Below are positions 13,601-28,600 of a stretch of 64,000 bases of DNA, one piece after another. The notes beneath the pieces are model-generated. The model searched no databases and was not told where the DNA came from. It saw only the letters and a list, made by a program, of their open reading frames with translations. The position numbers and the translations under genes were made by a program. Position 1 is the stretch's first letter. Every line of letters begins with the position of its first letter. The DNA comes from Trichostrongylus colubriformis. Its lineage: Eukaryota; Nematoda; Chromadorea; Rhabditida; Trichostrongylidae. The stretch is from the NCBI GenBank assembly GCA_963978905.1, contig OZ022259.1:48316727-48380726 (forward strand), written 5' to 3'.

Positions 13601-16600
13601 ATCCCCGTTTTTCACACTGTTTCCTTCATCTTTCGACGAAGCTTTTATACGTTTTTGATAGAGCTTTTATTGCTCTATAAAATACTACTATCTGTTTTCC
13701 AATTCCTTCCATTGCCCAAAATTTATGAGGTCTGGAAATGAAGTAAGCTGAGGGCAAAAAATTGCCACTTGCGCACCTTATCTTTCTCGTCTGTCATCGA
13801 GACCAAAAAATGTATGTGTATATGCTTTCGATAGAGCTTTTCCAGCTCTACAGAATGGTACTACTTCTTATTCAAATCGCTCAATTTTTTGCTGTTTTCA
13901 AGACTCTCAAAGACAGTACTCACAAAAGTGTGCACTTTCGTTATCTTCTCTTCCTCGCCTGCCATCGAGATCGAAGGAAACATCCAGGTGTGCATTCGAT
14001 AGAGCTTTTTCCGCTCTATAAGATAATACCACTATTCTTTTGTATCCTCTCATATTTTAGCATGTAGGAATAAATTTCCACCTGTTTTTCAATTCAAAAT
14101 TCCGTGATGAAAATGAATTTTTTGGCAGAGTGTTAAGTATCGTTCGATAGAGCTCTTTTTGCTTTACAAGATAGTGTTAACGGTTTTTCTCTAATCTAAT
14201 TTTTGCCATTCTTTAGATCATTTAAAAGTCGACGAAATCGAGCATTTTCGACCACATCTGTCGAAAATGCTCGGTTTATCCGAGTTTTAAATAATCCAAA
14301 AAAGGCAAAAATCATTCCGAACAAAAACCGTAAACACTATTTTGTAAAGCAAGAAGAGCTAAAAAAATCATTTTCATCACGGAATTTTGAATTGAAAAAC
14401 AGGCGGAAATTTATTCCTACATGCTAAAATATGAAAAGATGCAAAAGAATAGTAGTATCATCTTGTAGAGCAGAGAAAGCTCTATCGAATGCATATATGC
14501 ACACCTTCTCCAATCTCGATGGTAGGTGAGGAAGAGAAGATAACGAAAGTGCACACTTTAGTGAGTACTGTCATTGTGAGTCTTGAAAACAGCAAAAAGT
14601 TGAGCGATATAAGAAGTAGTACCATTCTGTAGAGCTGAGAAAGCTCTATCGAGAACATATACACATACATTTTTTGGTTTCGATGGCAGACGAGAAAGAT
14701 GAGGTGCGCAAGTGCCAATTTTTTGCCTTCAGCTTACTTCATTTCCAGACCTCATAAATTTTAGGTGGTCGAAGGAATCGAAAAACAGATAGCAGCGTTC
14801 TGTAAAGCAAAAAAAGCTCTATCAAAAACTTCATAAGCTTTGCTGAAAGATGAAGGAAACAGTGTGAATAACGGGGATTGAAAAAACGGCGGGGACTTAT
14901 TCCCCAACCCAATATTAACTGAGAGTTCTAATTTGATTTCACGATTTAGGTGCTATCGCAGTGAGTAGGGGGGATGGCATCCCGTTATTCACGCTATATG
15001 TACCTAAGCCTAGAATGGTTAAGGAAACCCTTCCCCTTTCTACTAAGGCTTATTGTTAGCTACAATATACACTTGAGTGTGCAGATTGATCGCTTAGAGA
15101 TCCCTTCGAGACATATTATTAGATACAGGGTGCATCTCTAAGAGGTTTATTGTTAGATGTGAAACTGCTTGTAAGAAGCTCCCCTCATTGCGTAACACCA
15201 CTGTCTGTTTTATTTGAACAGACAAGTTTAAAATGTTGACCAAACGGAAGCTCCTAGAAAGGGCACCTCGAGCTGTCATTTTCGTCATAGTTCCAATGAA
15301 AGTTTTGCATTTTTAACACGGTTGGAAACTTTGTTTTTCGCAGCTTTTTCCTCTTTTCTATAGAAGTTGGTTGCAGATGGTCGCTGATATGCTCTACACT
15401 AACAATGACACAGATAAAGCAATCGTGCATTTCGCACAACTTCTGGAGAAATATCCAAGTAGGTATTTATTATTGTTTTTTCACAAATATCAGTTAATGA
15501 CTGTAGCAATAGGAATGCACACAATAATAGTACTTAATATTGTTATAACTAATGCAGTTTGAATACAAATATTTATTCTTTATGCTTCCAAGCGATCGTG
15601 CGAATGTAGAGCCTTCTGTCGTACTACATAAATTTCCTTCGGCAGGTGGTCTCCCTACTACCCTGTTTTTCAGTTTTCAGACGCCACATCTATTCATATT
15701 TCCTTCACGAAATCCCAAAAGAATTACATCCTTCTGTTATTCGCCAATATAACTTACCATTCATCGTCACTAAACCTTATGAGTCACTTTTGCAATAAGG
15801 TAGTTTGCCGATTCCAAGCACGTCTACTCTATCTTTGGTCGTTCTCGCAGACTTTTACGAGACGTTCCGGAATCTTCCAAATTTTTTCCATTTTCCTGTT
15901 TTATCTGATTACTTGCTTCTGCTGGCTCTACCACCCTTATCATACCAAATTTATACCTTAGCATGGCCAAGACCGTTTCCATGGTTTACGGGCTGAGCCC
16001 GTGGTATAGTCACTCCAAGCCAATCGAATCTTTTGTCCCCGTCATCGACAATAGTAATACTTTTATATGATAGTAAAATCATGGAAAGAATGATTTGTTT
16101 TTCGGCTATTCCCATAAGTAGTAGTACAAATATGTTGCCAAATGCTACCGTGATTCTGTGCAAAGAGAAAGTGAATGGCGCATCTCCAATAAGAATGTGA
16201 AACGAATCTCATTTTATTATCCTCCCTTTTACTGCTTGGGTGATGCAGTAATGCATTTTTCCTACTCAGGTTTATTTTTGCTGCAAGCCTTTTTTCAAAA
16301 CAGCTTCTGTTACGAAATGACTTCCTGTCCCCGAGCCAAGTATATTTACCCTACTACTCCAACGTATTACCCAATGATGAAAGGAATGGCTTGAGGCCAT
16401 AATCTCATGATGCTTTCGGATTTCGTGAGCGCAGAGCCATCGTCTGTGGCATGTTTTTGCGACGCAGATGTGGGCAATTTCCAAACAGATGAAGCTGAAA
16501 ATCTTTGAGAAAAAAAAAGGTCTCATAATGCTTCAGACCACATGGCACAACTATTACGCAAAGCAGGTTACGGAATTAACGATTAGCTGATGCAATGTTC

Positions 16601-19600
16601 GTTAGTAAATGTTCGTTGGTAAGCGGCCTTGCTTGGCTCTGAACCGAAAGGGAAGGTTTCTTCAAATTCAGAGCCGCTGGATCGTGTAGAAGGTAGAAAG
16701 CCAAGTCGAGGTGTAAGTTCAATCTTGCACACTAGTCAGGAATCCACTCACCGCCCTGGCGGGTTGCTCACGCCGGACATATCAATCTGGGATGCAATAA
16801 GGCCGCTTCCATACTTTGCGCACCGACGCCGTCACGCGCGTGACGCCGGCACGCGCGTGACGGCGTCGGTGCGCAAAGTATGGAAGCGGCCTAACGGCGC
16901 CTCTTATCACAACCCCACCCCAACCCTTTACAAACATCCGGCGTCAGTTTTTTCTAGACCGTAAAGTCGTTATCTATCATCAACATATGGCTTTGCGTTG
17001 TCAGATTTAAGGATTTTAATGACTTTCATATCTATCATGCAAGAAGAATCGCGTACGAAGGAAGAATCCTTGTCTTCAAGTTTCCGGGCTGTACATGGCT
17101 AATGTAGATCACTTACAGATTTTCCATAGAAAAATAAGTAGGATGAAGGGTTCTCGGGGTGTCGTGTGAAAAGTAATCTGTTTTAAAAAGTGAACGTATG
17201 TAGGTGTACATAGAGGTGGGATGGACGAGCGAAGCTTTCTGAAATCATACACATAACAAGCTACAGTTGTGAATTCCCGACCGGGAGGAAACACCTTAAT
17301 GGGAGTTCAGTGCAGGAACCCATACGGGCTATTTTTCCACACGTTCCGTGGAAATAACTGCCAAGTTTTCGTTTCTCTAAAACTTTAACTACGTGCTGGG
17401 TTTATTACCATGCTGTAACACTTCAAAGGAGTATAGAAATGGGTAGTTTTTGTGTACGATACATTTAATGTTTATATTTATATTCTTATTTTTTTGTATT
17501 TTGTTTTATTTATTTATTTAATTTTCAACTTGCCTCTTCAACGAACTTTCGGATGCTTCCTGGTTTTACGTTCCCTGGTCTCCTTATTATTCGTTAAAGT
17601 GTGGACCACTGCTGCTTTTTTTTTCCTGTTAGTAGAACGACGTTTCCGGAAAAGATTGCTAGCGCTACATCGGAGGCGAAGAATGATCGAGCATTCCTGT
17701 CGTGCTATGTCTTTATCTGATTGTGCGTCTTTTTTTCCCTTGAAAGATTCCAGCAGCATCGCTGGACGCTGTACAATGGCGGACGATCTGTTGTCTGTGA
17801 GTCACCTTGTCGTGTGATGTTATAGTACCGAGCACTTCCACGTCCTTGTCACTCGTCCTCGAGAAGAGGTAGGGATGAAAGGGTGGCACTGATTAATTCT
17901 CCTCTGACATGTGCTACGTATTCTATTAAGCAACCAAAAAAGCTCGTGCGGTTTTTACTAATTGATATTTCTGTACAATATTTCGCTGAACATCGCTGAT
18001 ACTTTGCCCAGGGGGGTTATTTGGGGTGCTTATCACGAATATGACATCCGTTTTTGATGCTGGTGCCAATTTGGTGCAATTGCAGCGCCGTTTGGGCAAA
18101 CTTTCAGCGATTTCGGTGAAAACGAGTTGTTGCACCAATATAGTGCAATTTGCACCACGTTGGTGCAATACCGTTTTCACCAAGATCGCTGAAACTTTGC
18201 TTAGGAAGGTTATTCGGGGTGCTGATCGCGAATATGACATCCGTTTTCCCAAATAACCCACGTGGGCAAAGTTTCAGCGATTTTGGTGAAAACGAGTTGT
18301 TGCACCGACATGGTGAAATTGCACCAAATTGGCGCAAACGCCAAAAACGGATGTCACATTCGTGATCAGCACCCCAAATAATCTCCTTGGGCAAAGGCGA
18401 AGTACAGCGATACATTGCATAGAAATATCAAATAGAAAAAACCGCACGAACTTTTTTGGTTGCCTAATGATCCATCGGGAATTTTAGTGGCATTGAAGTA
18501 ACCAGCTGTGTTTCGCGATCCTCATCATGTATACATGACACCAGTGAGAAGCGAGTTCTTTGTCACCACTAAAAGTACCGGGAGAGATAGGGGGAAAGTG
18601 AGGACAGTGAATAAATGTTCTCTGAAAACAAACCTTCCATTTTATAGGTGATGATGTGTAGCGAAACTCGCATAGAAAAAGCGCGGCTTGGGGTCTTATC
18701 ACGATCCCGCAGCACAGCGTGTCGTTCGGTAGTGCATCAGCCGGGCGAGTCGCCGGCGAGGACAGGACATCGTTCACGGCCGACTCTTTTAGCCCCTTGC
18801 CCGTCTGCAGTCTGCCCCACCGAGGGACGCGATTTCCGGTCGGATTTTTCGCCTTTTTTCTGTCCTTTCTTTACTGTAACACTACTCGATAAAAGTCTAA
18901 AAACGGTTATTACGATCTGAAGAAGAATGCCAGGGTCATTCGGAGAGGTCGGTGTCGATTGTTTCACACCTTTTGGTCCCATCTTCACAAATAAGGTATA
19001 GGGTGATTGAAAGTTCACAAATTGGCGTGAGCAAGTGCTGCTTGCTGCATGCTGCAACCTCGCACGATAACGAAAATCAAGCTGATTTGAGGAGTTCCCG
19101 TCGGTTTTTTTCACTGTTAAGCTGACCATTCGCCTGATTGTCCTTGAAACCACTCACAGTAATGTAAATTCTTATTCAGTAGAGCTGATAATCGGAACCG
19201 GATTTGTCTGGGACATTCGATTACGCACTCTTGAGTGCAGTATTAACATACGTCTATGTCAGGAATAGAAGTCAAATGCCTGAATGGGCGCAGCATGGAC
19301 CTCATGAGCAGGTGATCAAACCTCATCATGAATTATATTCGATCCAAAAAAATCCTAAATCTTCTTTGGACGAGCATTGATACTAGATAGTTCTAGGATG
19401 ACAAATAAGCAGATCCCTCAATGGAAAGCATTCAATGCAAGTAGGGTATAGGGGAAGTCGCATACGCGTGGCGCATTGCTGGCAGAGACCTCAGCACGTA
19501 CCGTTTTTATTTATTTCATGCGTGATAACGTTTACTCTCATACTTGTCTCAAGCTGGTCAAATTATTTCCTCATTGCACGCAACTGAAAACTCACAAAAT

Positions 19601-22600
19601 TAAGCCATCCTGAGTAGATCAATTGCATCCGAATCGATTGAAATCGATTTTGTAGCACTCGAAACATTTCAACGAGCAAACGAGATGCCTGAAAATTGAT
19701 ATAAGAAGAGCGAAAATCGATCGTTTACAGCAGTGGCGGGGGTTTTTTCACCACCACGGCGGCCTCTTTCTGACTGCTGGCCCCGCCTTCTTTCGCTTCC
19801 CACCCTGCCCGCACACACACGCATACCCGCACCCGTCTGCGATGAATCGATGCACAGTGGTTTTATCGGTTACCTCACTGGTTCTGTACAGGTACGAGCA
19901 TTGCACATATTCTGAGCCATTAGTAGGTGGTATTAAAAATTTAATTAATGAAGTAGTAATAATAAATAATAATTAAATATTCCTACGTTGATTTACCAAT
20001 CGTAGCGCAAAATCTTTCATCTGGTCACACAACTGGTTATAATGAACTGATTGCTGTTTTCTAAAGGGGTCCTTATAAAATTTGTGACTTTTGTAGTAGA
20101 AATGGGGTGGGGATACAGAAGTGGTTCCATCGCTTAAGCTAATCCCCACTTGACTAATATAGAATCCCCCTGCCATGTCTCATATAATCTTTTCTCTCCT
20201 CCCAAGTTTATTGGGTTGCCTTCATTATGAGGTATGTGGACTAATGTGTATTGCCTTTTTCTGTCTACACAACGCTAAATTCATTTTTCATTTGTTTTAT
20301 TTATGCTCAATGTTAATTAACTTTACGTGTTTATTTTTTGTTTTTATTAAAGCACTAACTTTCTAAATATCTTACTGGATTCTATGGGATATGTCCAAAT
20401 ACCGCAGTTTTATATTCGCCTTCTTGAAGCAGAATTTTCTTGCAGTTCTCAGTTGTCCATCTATTGAAATGTGGTCGGGCACAGTTTTTGTGGCGTTTTC
20501 TGCCATTTTCGTTTGTGTACGATGGAGCACAGAAGCTAAAATCACTGAAAATGCGCATATATCTTACAGAGAACTTGAAAAGCAGTGTAACATTCGGTGC
20601 AAAGTCAACACACTGCGTCCGTTGTTCATTTTGCGATGATTGAGGCAGGTCACAAAAACCCTCCAGCTGTAACAACTCTATTAGACAGCCACACTTCTTC
20701 CATTCATCGCAATATGCAGAGCTGATTGAGTTTGGATGGACCGTTTGCAGTGATAGCCTTTGCAGCATGTTTTCTTGGTGCCTACTTCGATAAGAGTATC
20801 GATGTATGAGCATCGATTTATCGATGAAATACATCATCAAAATCGATGATTGAACCGTTGCTCGTTTTTGAAATAGCGCTTGTTCAAAGACGCCGCTTCC
20901 TTTTCAAGTACTTATGTATCACTGCATGGATTCATTGAATTTCCCGTGGAAAAAGAGGGAGTTCCAAATAAGTGCACACGGGTCCTTGGCCAAGATTTGG
21001 GAGCTCGATCGCAGTTTGTCACGGGTCGCACTCATGGATACCTTGAGATGCGGGCATTAAAAAAAGGATCACGGTCCTCTCAACGGCTATTCATTGCGAA
21101 GAGTGGAGGGAGTGGAATCCAAGCGATTTCATGCAGCAATGTCTACAGATCTGAGTGAACGTCGGGTGCATGGCGTATTCTGATTATGAAACTGATCAAC
21201 AGCATTCACTTTGTTCTTTCCACTATTTTTTGTTCTTTATTATTAATTAAAAATAAATCTATTTCCAGGCAAGTGCGATTTGAGAGCGCTTGACCGTGAT
21301 ACAGCCTTGCTACGCCATCTCCTTTCGAGATTTGTCTGGTTAAAACCCAGATTTTCCCCCTTATACTACCTCAATAGAGTGCTCTTTTGAACACGAGAGA
21401 ACTCAGAGCCTCAAAAACAAGTATTTTTGTGTTGAGTTAAGAAGTAGGAGCACAGGAGTCACAAGTCCATGTAGTGGATTTGGTGTAGTGACAAGTGGCA
21501 CTGCTCCCCTCTCATGGTCGACCATCAAATCCTGTAAACGCCTGCACAAGTCCACCAAGTCCCTCACTCTCTGTAGACATCACCTGGCCCGCATAAGTCA
21601 TGATATAAGAAAGATCGCATCAACGATCCCTCAAGTGAATAGAAGACGGGTTGATCAGAGCCGAATGCGTTATTCTGCATCTTCATCAGGGAAAGTCCAT
21701 GATTGCATCTGCACGTGGTTATAAACACTGCTAAGCCTAAAGCACTTCTGAGACTACCGCTCTTTTTTTCTGCTCACGAAATCGATAATTCCAAAGCGAG
21801 ACTTTCATAATTCAATTTTTTAAACAGATAAACATCACTACGCTGTCAAAGGGGCATTTAAAGAATGCATCGATACCTCCCATATGCACTCATCTTCCCC
21901 TTAAAAAGTTAGATTAATTGATAGAATCCGTTCCACTGATGAAGGCAAATCCAGCAGTTTTATGCTGTTTTTTTAATTAAAAATTTACTCTCGAGAGCAA
22001 AGACTGAACTCAATCGACGAGCAATCAAAGCAATATCTTCTTGTGAAAAACGCTCATTGCAGCATCTAATATGATCACGTCAGGTTTCAGCGATAAGACG
22101 GTGCCAGCAGTGATAACAGGAAGAATGATTATTATTGACGGGCTTTTATGGCTCTCTACTACCTACGGTTAATTTTTAGATCATTACCATGCACTGGCAC
22201 GATGTCTGGAATTGGCCTGGCGTGCTGGACATGTTGATCAAGCGGACAAATACCTAAGAAAAGCTGTCGAAAATAATCCAAGGGCATCCGTCGACGCTGG
22301 CTATAATTACTGTAAAGGACTACATGAATGGTGAGTAATGCTGCTTATTTATGCACATGTATAATTGTAATCAAGGCCATCACAGTATCCAATACATGTA
22401 CTCATTGGAAATTCACTTCAAATAAAACATCACGTTGGTTTTCTGAAAGTATCAAGCTCTCAATAATGAAAAATTAGGACTGAGTATTTATTTCTGATTT
22501 TCTGCGCCTTTCACTTAAAAACGAAGGAATAATCATCGCTTCCAAAAACCTTCATCTTCGAGTAATTATGTAACGCACTTTGTAAGGTTCCAAGTGGCTT

Positions 22601-25600
22601 TAAAAGTTTCTGAAGGTCAGTAGTTTCGCAAGGGTAAAGTCCGTTTGAGCTCGTTTCGCAACTAATTGGCATGCCCACCTTCATCGCAGCTATGTAGTTA
22701 TTTGCTGAGAAATATTTGACCGCAACTGGGCGATCAAGTGGACCGTAAGCTGTTAGACCTGATGTCACGTATTTCGCACTTCTTCGAGTTTATTCTGAAG
22801 TTATGCTATCTCTCCTACTATGTTTGTGGTGTTCCAGGTATTCAGGCGAGCCGAATGCCGCTTTACAGGCGTTTAATCGAGCTCGTCGTGATCTGGAATG
22901 GGGTGAACGTGCACTCTACAATATGATTGAAATAGTGCTAAACCCAGACAATGAGATTATTGGTGGCGAAGTACTTGATCGTGCCGACGACAGGTACTGT
23001 CAAACATTCAAATCACTGTGCATTGAACCCTGGAGTTGTTTTTTTATTTTTTATTCCCACATAAATATCGGCTCCGAGTGAGTGGATTTGGTCATCTTGT
23101 CCATTCACCATGATTTCTTGCAATTTCGTCGAGGAGTTTTCAAACGTAATGTAACGCACTGGGCTGCTTTCGTTAACAAGTCGGTGGAGGGTCGTATTTC
23201 TGTGGGATGGGAAAAAGGATCGTACCTAGTGTCTGCAAAGGAGTCGTGGTAGTGCTCGATTAAATAGTGTTTTTATACCTCGCTCCCAGCCCCTCCCCTT
23301 TTTCCACATGACATTAATTTCGATGGAAGTGTACGAAAAAACGGTAGCATCTTTCCAAGAGAGGGTGTCGTGTTGTAGCCTTTTTCTAAGGGGGGGGGGG
23401 AGGAGATTTGCAAATGCTCAAAATTTCATAGACACAATGCCTGATCCTAATCGCGGCTCTTTCACCCTCTCTATCTCAAAGCGATGCATATGGCATCATG
23501 TATAATAGACATATACGTACATATGGGCGTTATGTCCCCTTACGAACTCATCCTCGAAAAAATTGCAGAAATGTTTTGAAAAAAAAAGATGTGATTTCAT
23601 CTGGAAGAAACGATTCCTCCGAATGATATGCCGTGTTTGTGTAGATTCGCCGATTATCGATAGTTCTCCGTTGACCAAAGTGTAATAGTGACGAATGTGA
23701 AAACGTGGTACGTCCTTGCGATGGTTTGGTCGCACTTTCGGTGCGCCCCCTGCCAATCCATCACTGTATTTTGTGGCCCAACTGCTGCCTCAACAAAAGA
23801 CCTCTTTAGGATTCTCCCACGCTGGCTCCTTAACCGTTGGATTTTCGAGTCCCATTTTTCAATTATTGTTCCTGACTCGTCCTCGTGGGTTCCTACATTC
23901 GCCGACTATCGATAGTTCCCCGTTGACCAAAATGTAATAGTGACGAATTTGAGAATCTGATCCTAATAGGCATGGCATTTCTTAGGAAAAAATACAAAAA
24001 TGCAGATATTACTTGGTTCCATGGAGTAACGCACTGGGTGTTCTTTAACATCAAACAAACTCGTTCAGACCCATTCATAACGAAACAAGGGCTCGAACTG
24101 GGACGGGGATTCTAGGGAGAATTTTGATTCGCAGATAGATGTAGCAGATATGGCCTGCATGTTTGCGATTGGGCGCTCACTTGTATACTCACCATTTATT
24201 CTATCCGTTTGATGATTTTCAGCTTGCCTGGGCTATTCGGTGGTTGATTTCGTATGTTTAAGAGGTATACGGATTATTTCACATCAAAGCATCTTCAGTA
24301 TCACATGGGTTGCTTTGAGGGATACTGGTAGATTTCTCACTATTGGGATTTCTCAATATTTACGTAGTTTTTTCCTCAGTTATTGGACCTTTCGCCCATG
24401 GAAATTGTTTGCCAATCCACCTACTCATTAAGAACACTTTTTTCCAACAAGTTTTCGTGCATAATGCATTTCCTAATTGCCTTGTTCATCATATCAAGTG
24501 CATCATTTTTAGAGGCGATGAGGCCGATCGTGAAATGGCTGCAAAAACGGCGGAGCGATTCTTAAAGGTAACGCGATCTTTTTGTGACCGATCTTTTATC
24601 AGTCCTTATTTATCAATGAAATTATAGATCTCTCGGGAAGTAATTCGAGGAGTCCTCTCAATATGGAGAGAATAGCATATGTTGAACATGGATTTTCAAT
24701 AGAAATTCAAAAATAGTTTCAGGAGGTCACGTTCAAGAACAACAACTCAAAATATATTCTGATGGAAAATTCCATACTTGTTGCCAGTGGTGTACGAAGT
24801 AACGTACAAAAAGCCCTTGATCGATTGCTGCCAATCGTTGGAAATGAGGGGGTAAGTACATATTTCTTGCCTATTTTGTTAAGTGTTGCTCTTATACCTA
24901 ATCTATTTTCTGACATTTATCTTTTGTTTTGATGAAAAAAAAAACCGTTGCATTTTTAACTTGTTGCTATGTACTTCCAGCAACTCTAAGTTTTATGCAT
25001 TTATATCAACTCCTCTTGTCGTGGGATAGTCTGAGCAATGGCGCTCTCCGTCTGAGGCCGCCTTCATACTTTGCGATACCGTCTCTGCGTGTCCACCTGG
25101 GCAATGCTGTCTCGTTGCCTGCATGGTCTCTTTACCTCTCCTGTGCCACTCTACCTCGCTGCCCGTGATTGTAGCCACGCCCTGCCGAGGCAAAGTATGA
25201 ACGCAGCCTAAGAAAACGTTTGCTTCTTGAGAGGACATTTCCTGAAAAGGATTTTTTTTCATAATCACTGAATGTTGAAGATGTGCTTTGAAAAAAGATG
25301 GGAGAGTTTTGTTAGCGTATGGGAGGAACTGCATGGTACTGCACTCGCTTACCACTGGATGCTTTTCCTCGCCTGTCGTAAAAAACGAAAATTAGGGCAA
25401 TGCTAGGAGTCCGAAAGTATGGGCGGTACCATGTGCAGCTCAGTGGATAGTACCGCCCACACGTTCAACGCACTTTGTGTCAGAGGAGCTGTCGATCAAG
25501 CACAAAGCATTATATAGCATGGTTGTGAAGCTCTAGTTTTACATGCTTCATCATATCATAGACATGTTTCCGTCAGATCCTCAGCCGTAGAAAAGCCTTT

Positions 25601-28600
25601 TGTAGTGCCATGTTGATAGGCTTCCTTACTCGTTATGCTCTTTGCTGTTAGTGATAAAAAATAGTAAAGTTCCTTTGATAATCCATTAATTACTAGTGCA
25701 TTGGACTGCAAGTAGCAACTAAGCTTTTTCGCAAAAGTTGTTGAATAGTGTTTGTGCTGTGCCGTCCTGTACCACACAGCTGCTCTCTTTACAATTGCTG
25801 CAAGAGTAATACGTAGGGCAAAATTGATTATAGTTGAAAGAATGCGGGCAAAAAAAATTGAGTATAGTTGAAAGAATGAAGTTCTGGTTCATAGACCGGG
25901 AGTAGGCAAAGGCTATTTCGACCATATGTTTGCTCGCATGAGCCCTAGGGAGGGTCAGAATAACTTCGGCAAGCATATTTAGGAAGGTTTCATTCAAAGA
26001 CATCGGGAGGAGGCAATTTTGGCCTACGGTAACACTTGCACTTCGTTCAATTTGCCGCGATTGCACAGGCGACCCCTTGCCAAGACATTGTGAATTCGAT
26101 AGATTTTTCTTTATTAGAAATACCTTGTACTCAATCTTGTCTCACTTGTTTCTTGTTCAGTTGTTTAATAGTATCATCGTGAATGAGTTCAAAATCGGCC
26201 TACGCGACATCAAATGATGGTGGCGTCAGCCTTCGCTACTCGCCGCCAGTAGTCAACTCGGCCACTGAAGCATGCAGTTTGAGGTTAAGCGCGCTAGAAT
26301 CGCAATAACGCACTGAAGGCTCGTTTTTCAACGCCACTTTCGTTACACATCATCTTCTCCGAGCTCGAATGTTTGTTTACAGGCAACACAAATAGTGTTT
26401 ACAATTACGGTTTACTTACTTGCCCTCCCTCTCACCTCGTAGTGCCTGTAATCATTGTCAGATTTCAGTTCCTAACTTTAAGAAATTTCCATATGATCGG
26501 TCTTGTGTTTCTTTATTCTATTTTTGGAAGGTTTCCCGTTATAGGAAAAGGTGTCAAGTGTTGGTGCTGTTTTGGTAGTGGCTCGAGCGTACATGTTGAT
26601 GAAGCAAACTCCAAAAGCGAAAGCTGTGCTCAAGCGTGTGGTTGGTCATCCGTGGTCATTAGAGGATGCCGATTACCTGGAAAAGTGTGAGTTTCCCCTA
26701 ATACCATTTCATACCAGTATTCACATTCATTTTTGTTAATTTCTGTTCATTGTGTAATGTTTTTTTTTTTGTTTCCGCTCTTTTCATGTCGTGTTGTTCT
26801 CCTCACTGTACATCTCCCTGACTCGGACCACGCGGTACTTGCTATGACACTTCTGCGAGAAGGGAACTCAGTGCCTTCCTTCCGTCGAGTGTCATGGCGT
26901 GGATCGTTGTGTTATTGTGGACCCACCTTCACCAAGATCTGCTCTGCGATACTGAACAACCTCGTGTCCCGTCCCACCTCTTTTTTTCTTTATTGCACTT
27001 TGTTGTTGTTTGTTGATTGTTTTTGTTTTCCTCTTGTCTGGAAAGCCATGGTCTCTCTATTCCTTCAGACGTCATATTCTCCTTCACGATTATGCAGTGT
27101 GTTCTAGGTTGGTTACTGCTGGCCGACCTATACATCAATCAGAACAAATCCGAACAAGCGAATACTGTACTGCGCACAGTACTTCAGCATAATGCGGTTT
27201 GTTTCGGTTTTTATTTTCAGTCATGTATGAGTGAAACACATTCCAATCGCGGTCAAATCTAGACCATTTGTAGTGATGCTCGCGCGTAAATCATTGCCTG
27301 TACATGTCTACATGTATTGGGTTGAGGAATAAGTCCCCGCCGTTTTTTTAAATCCCGTTTTTCACATTGTTTCTTCCATCTTTTGACAAATCTTATATAT
27401 GTTTTCGAAAGAGCTTTTTCTGCTCTACAATAAACTACTATCTGTTTTTCGATTCTCTCGACCACCTAATATTTATGAGGTTTGGAAATGAAGTAAGCTG
27501 AAGGCAACGTCTGCCAACGAGATCAAAAAATGTATGTGTATATGTTTTCGATAGAGCTTTCTCGGCTCTATAGACTGGTACTACTTTTTATACAAATCGC
27601 TTGACTTTTTGCTGTTTTTAGACTCACAAATGCAGTACTCACAAAAGTGTGCACTTTCGTTATCTCCTCTTCCTCGCCTACCATCGAGATTGGAGAGAAT
27701 GTGAATGTATGCTTTCGATAGAGCTTTTCTTGCTCTACAAGATGATGCCACTCTTCTTTTGTATCCTCTCATATTTTAGCATGTAGGGATAAGTTTCCAC
27801 GTGTTTTTCAATTCAATATTGCGTAATGGAAATGAATTTTTTGGCAGAGTGTTACGTATCATTCGATAGAGCTCTTTTCGCTCTACAAGCATTATTAACG
27901 ATTTTTGTTCAAATAAATTTTTGCCGTTTTTCAAATCGTTTGAAAGTCGACGAAATCGAGCATTTTCGTCTCATGGGGTCGGAAATGCTCGATTTCGTCG
28001 ACTTTTGAATGGCCTAAATAGCAAAAATCTGATTCGAACTAAAAACGTAAACATTATCTTGTAGAACGAAAAGAGCTCTATCGAATAATACGCAACACTC
28101 TGCCATTCCATCACGCAATTTTGAATTGAAAAACACGTGGAAACCTATTCCTACATGCTAAAATATGAGAGGTTACAAAAGATGAGTGGTATCATCATGT
28201 AGAGCAAGAAAAGCTCTATCGAATGCGTAGATGCGCATTCTCTCTAATCTCGATGGTAGGCGAGGAAGAGGAGATAACGAAAGTGCACACTTCGGCGAGT
28301 ACTGCATTTGTGAGTCTTAAAAACAGCAAAAAGTTGAGCGATTCGAATAAAAAGGGTAGAATCATTTCGTAGAGCTGAAAAAGCTCTATCGAAAACACAT
28401 ACACATACATTTTTTGATCTCAATGGCTGATGAGGAGATGAGGTGCGCAAACGCCAATTTTTTGCTTTCAGCTTACTTCATTTCCAAACCTCATAAATAT
28501 TAGGTAGTCGAAGGAATCAGAAAACAGATAGTAGCGTTTTGTAGAGCAGAAAAAGCTCTATCGAAAACACATATCAACTTTGTCAAAAGATGAAGGGAAC

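Larger units (their letters stand above)
15459..22179 (+). other. IFT139 intron 22 (6.7 kb): repeat-rich, no convincing nested gene
   Basis: It contains the 91-bp MITE (16801), the foldback at 17930-18463, AT-rich stretches (17440-17530, 19930-19980) and several frames of 100-150 residues without splice or homology support. Nothing assignable was seen at 15560-16790, 18470-20380 or 20880-22100. Confidence 0.5.

Noticed and set aside
13762..14718. Repeated protein motif like [13 protein letters not shown]
   Set aside because: It comes from the CGATAGAGC hairpin units of the palindromic element and occurs on both strands of both copies, with no start or splice context.
17452..17817. 121-residue plus-strand frame with a hydrophobic start
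   Set aside because: The hydrophobic stretch is a translation of a T-rich tract. There is no splice or homology support.
18737..19153. 138-residue minus-strand frame
   Set aside because: Basic, low-complexity translation without recognised motif or splice context, overlapping another open frame on the opposite strand.
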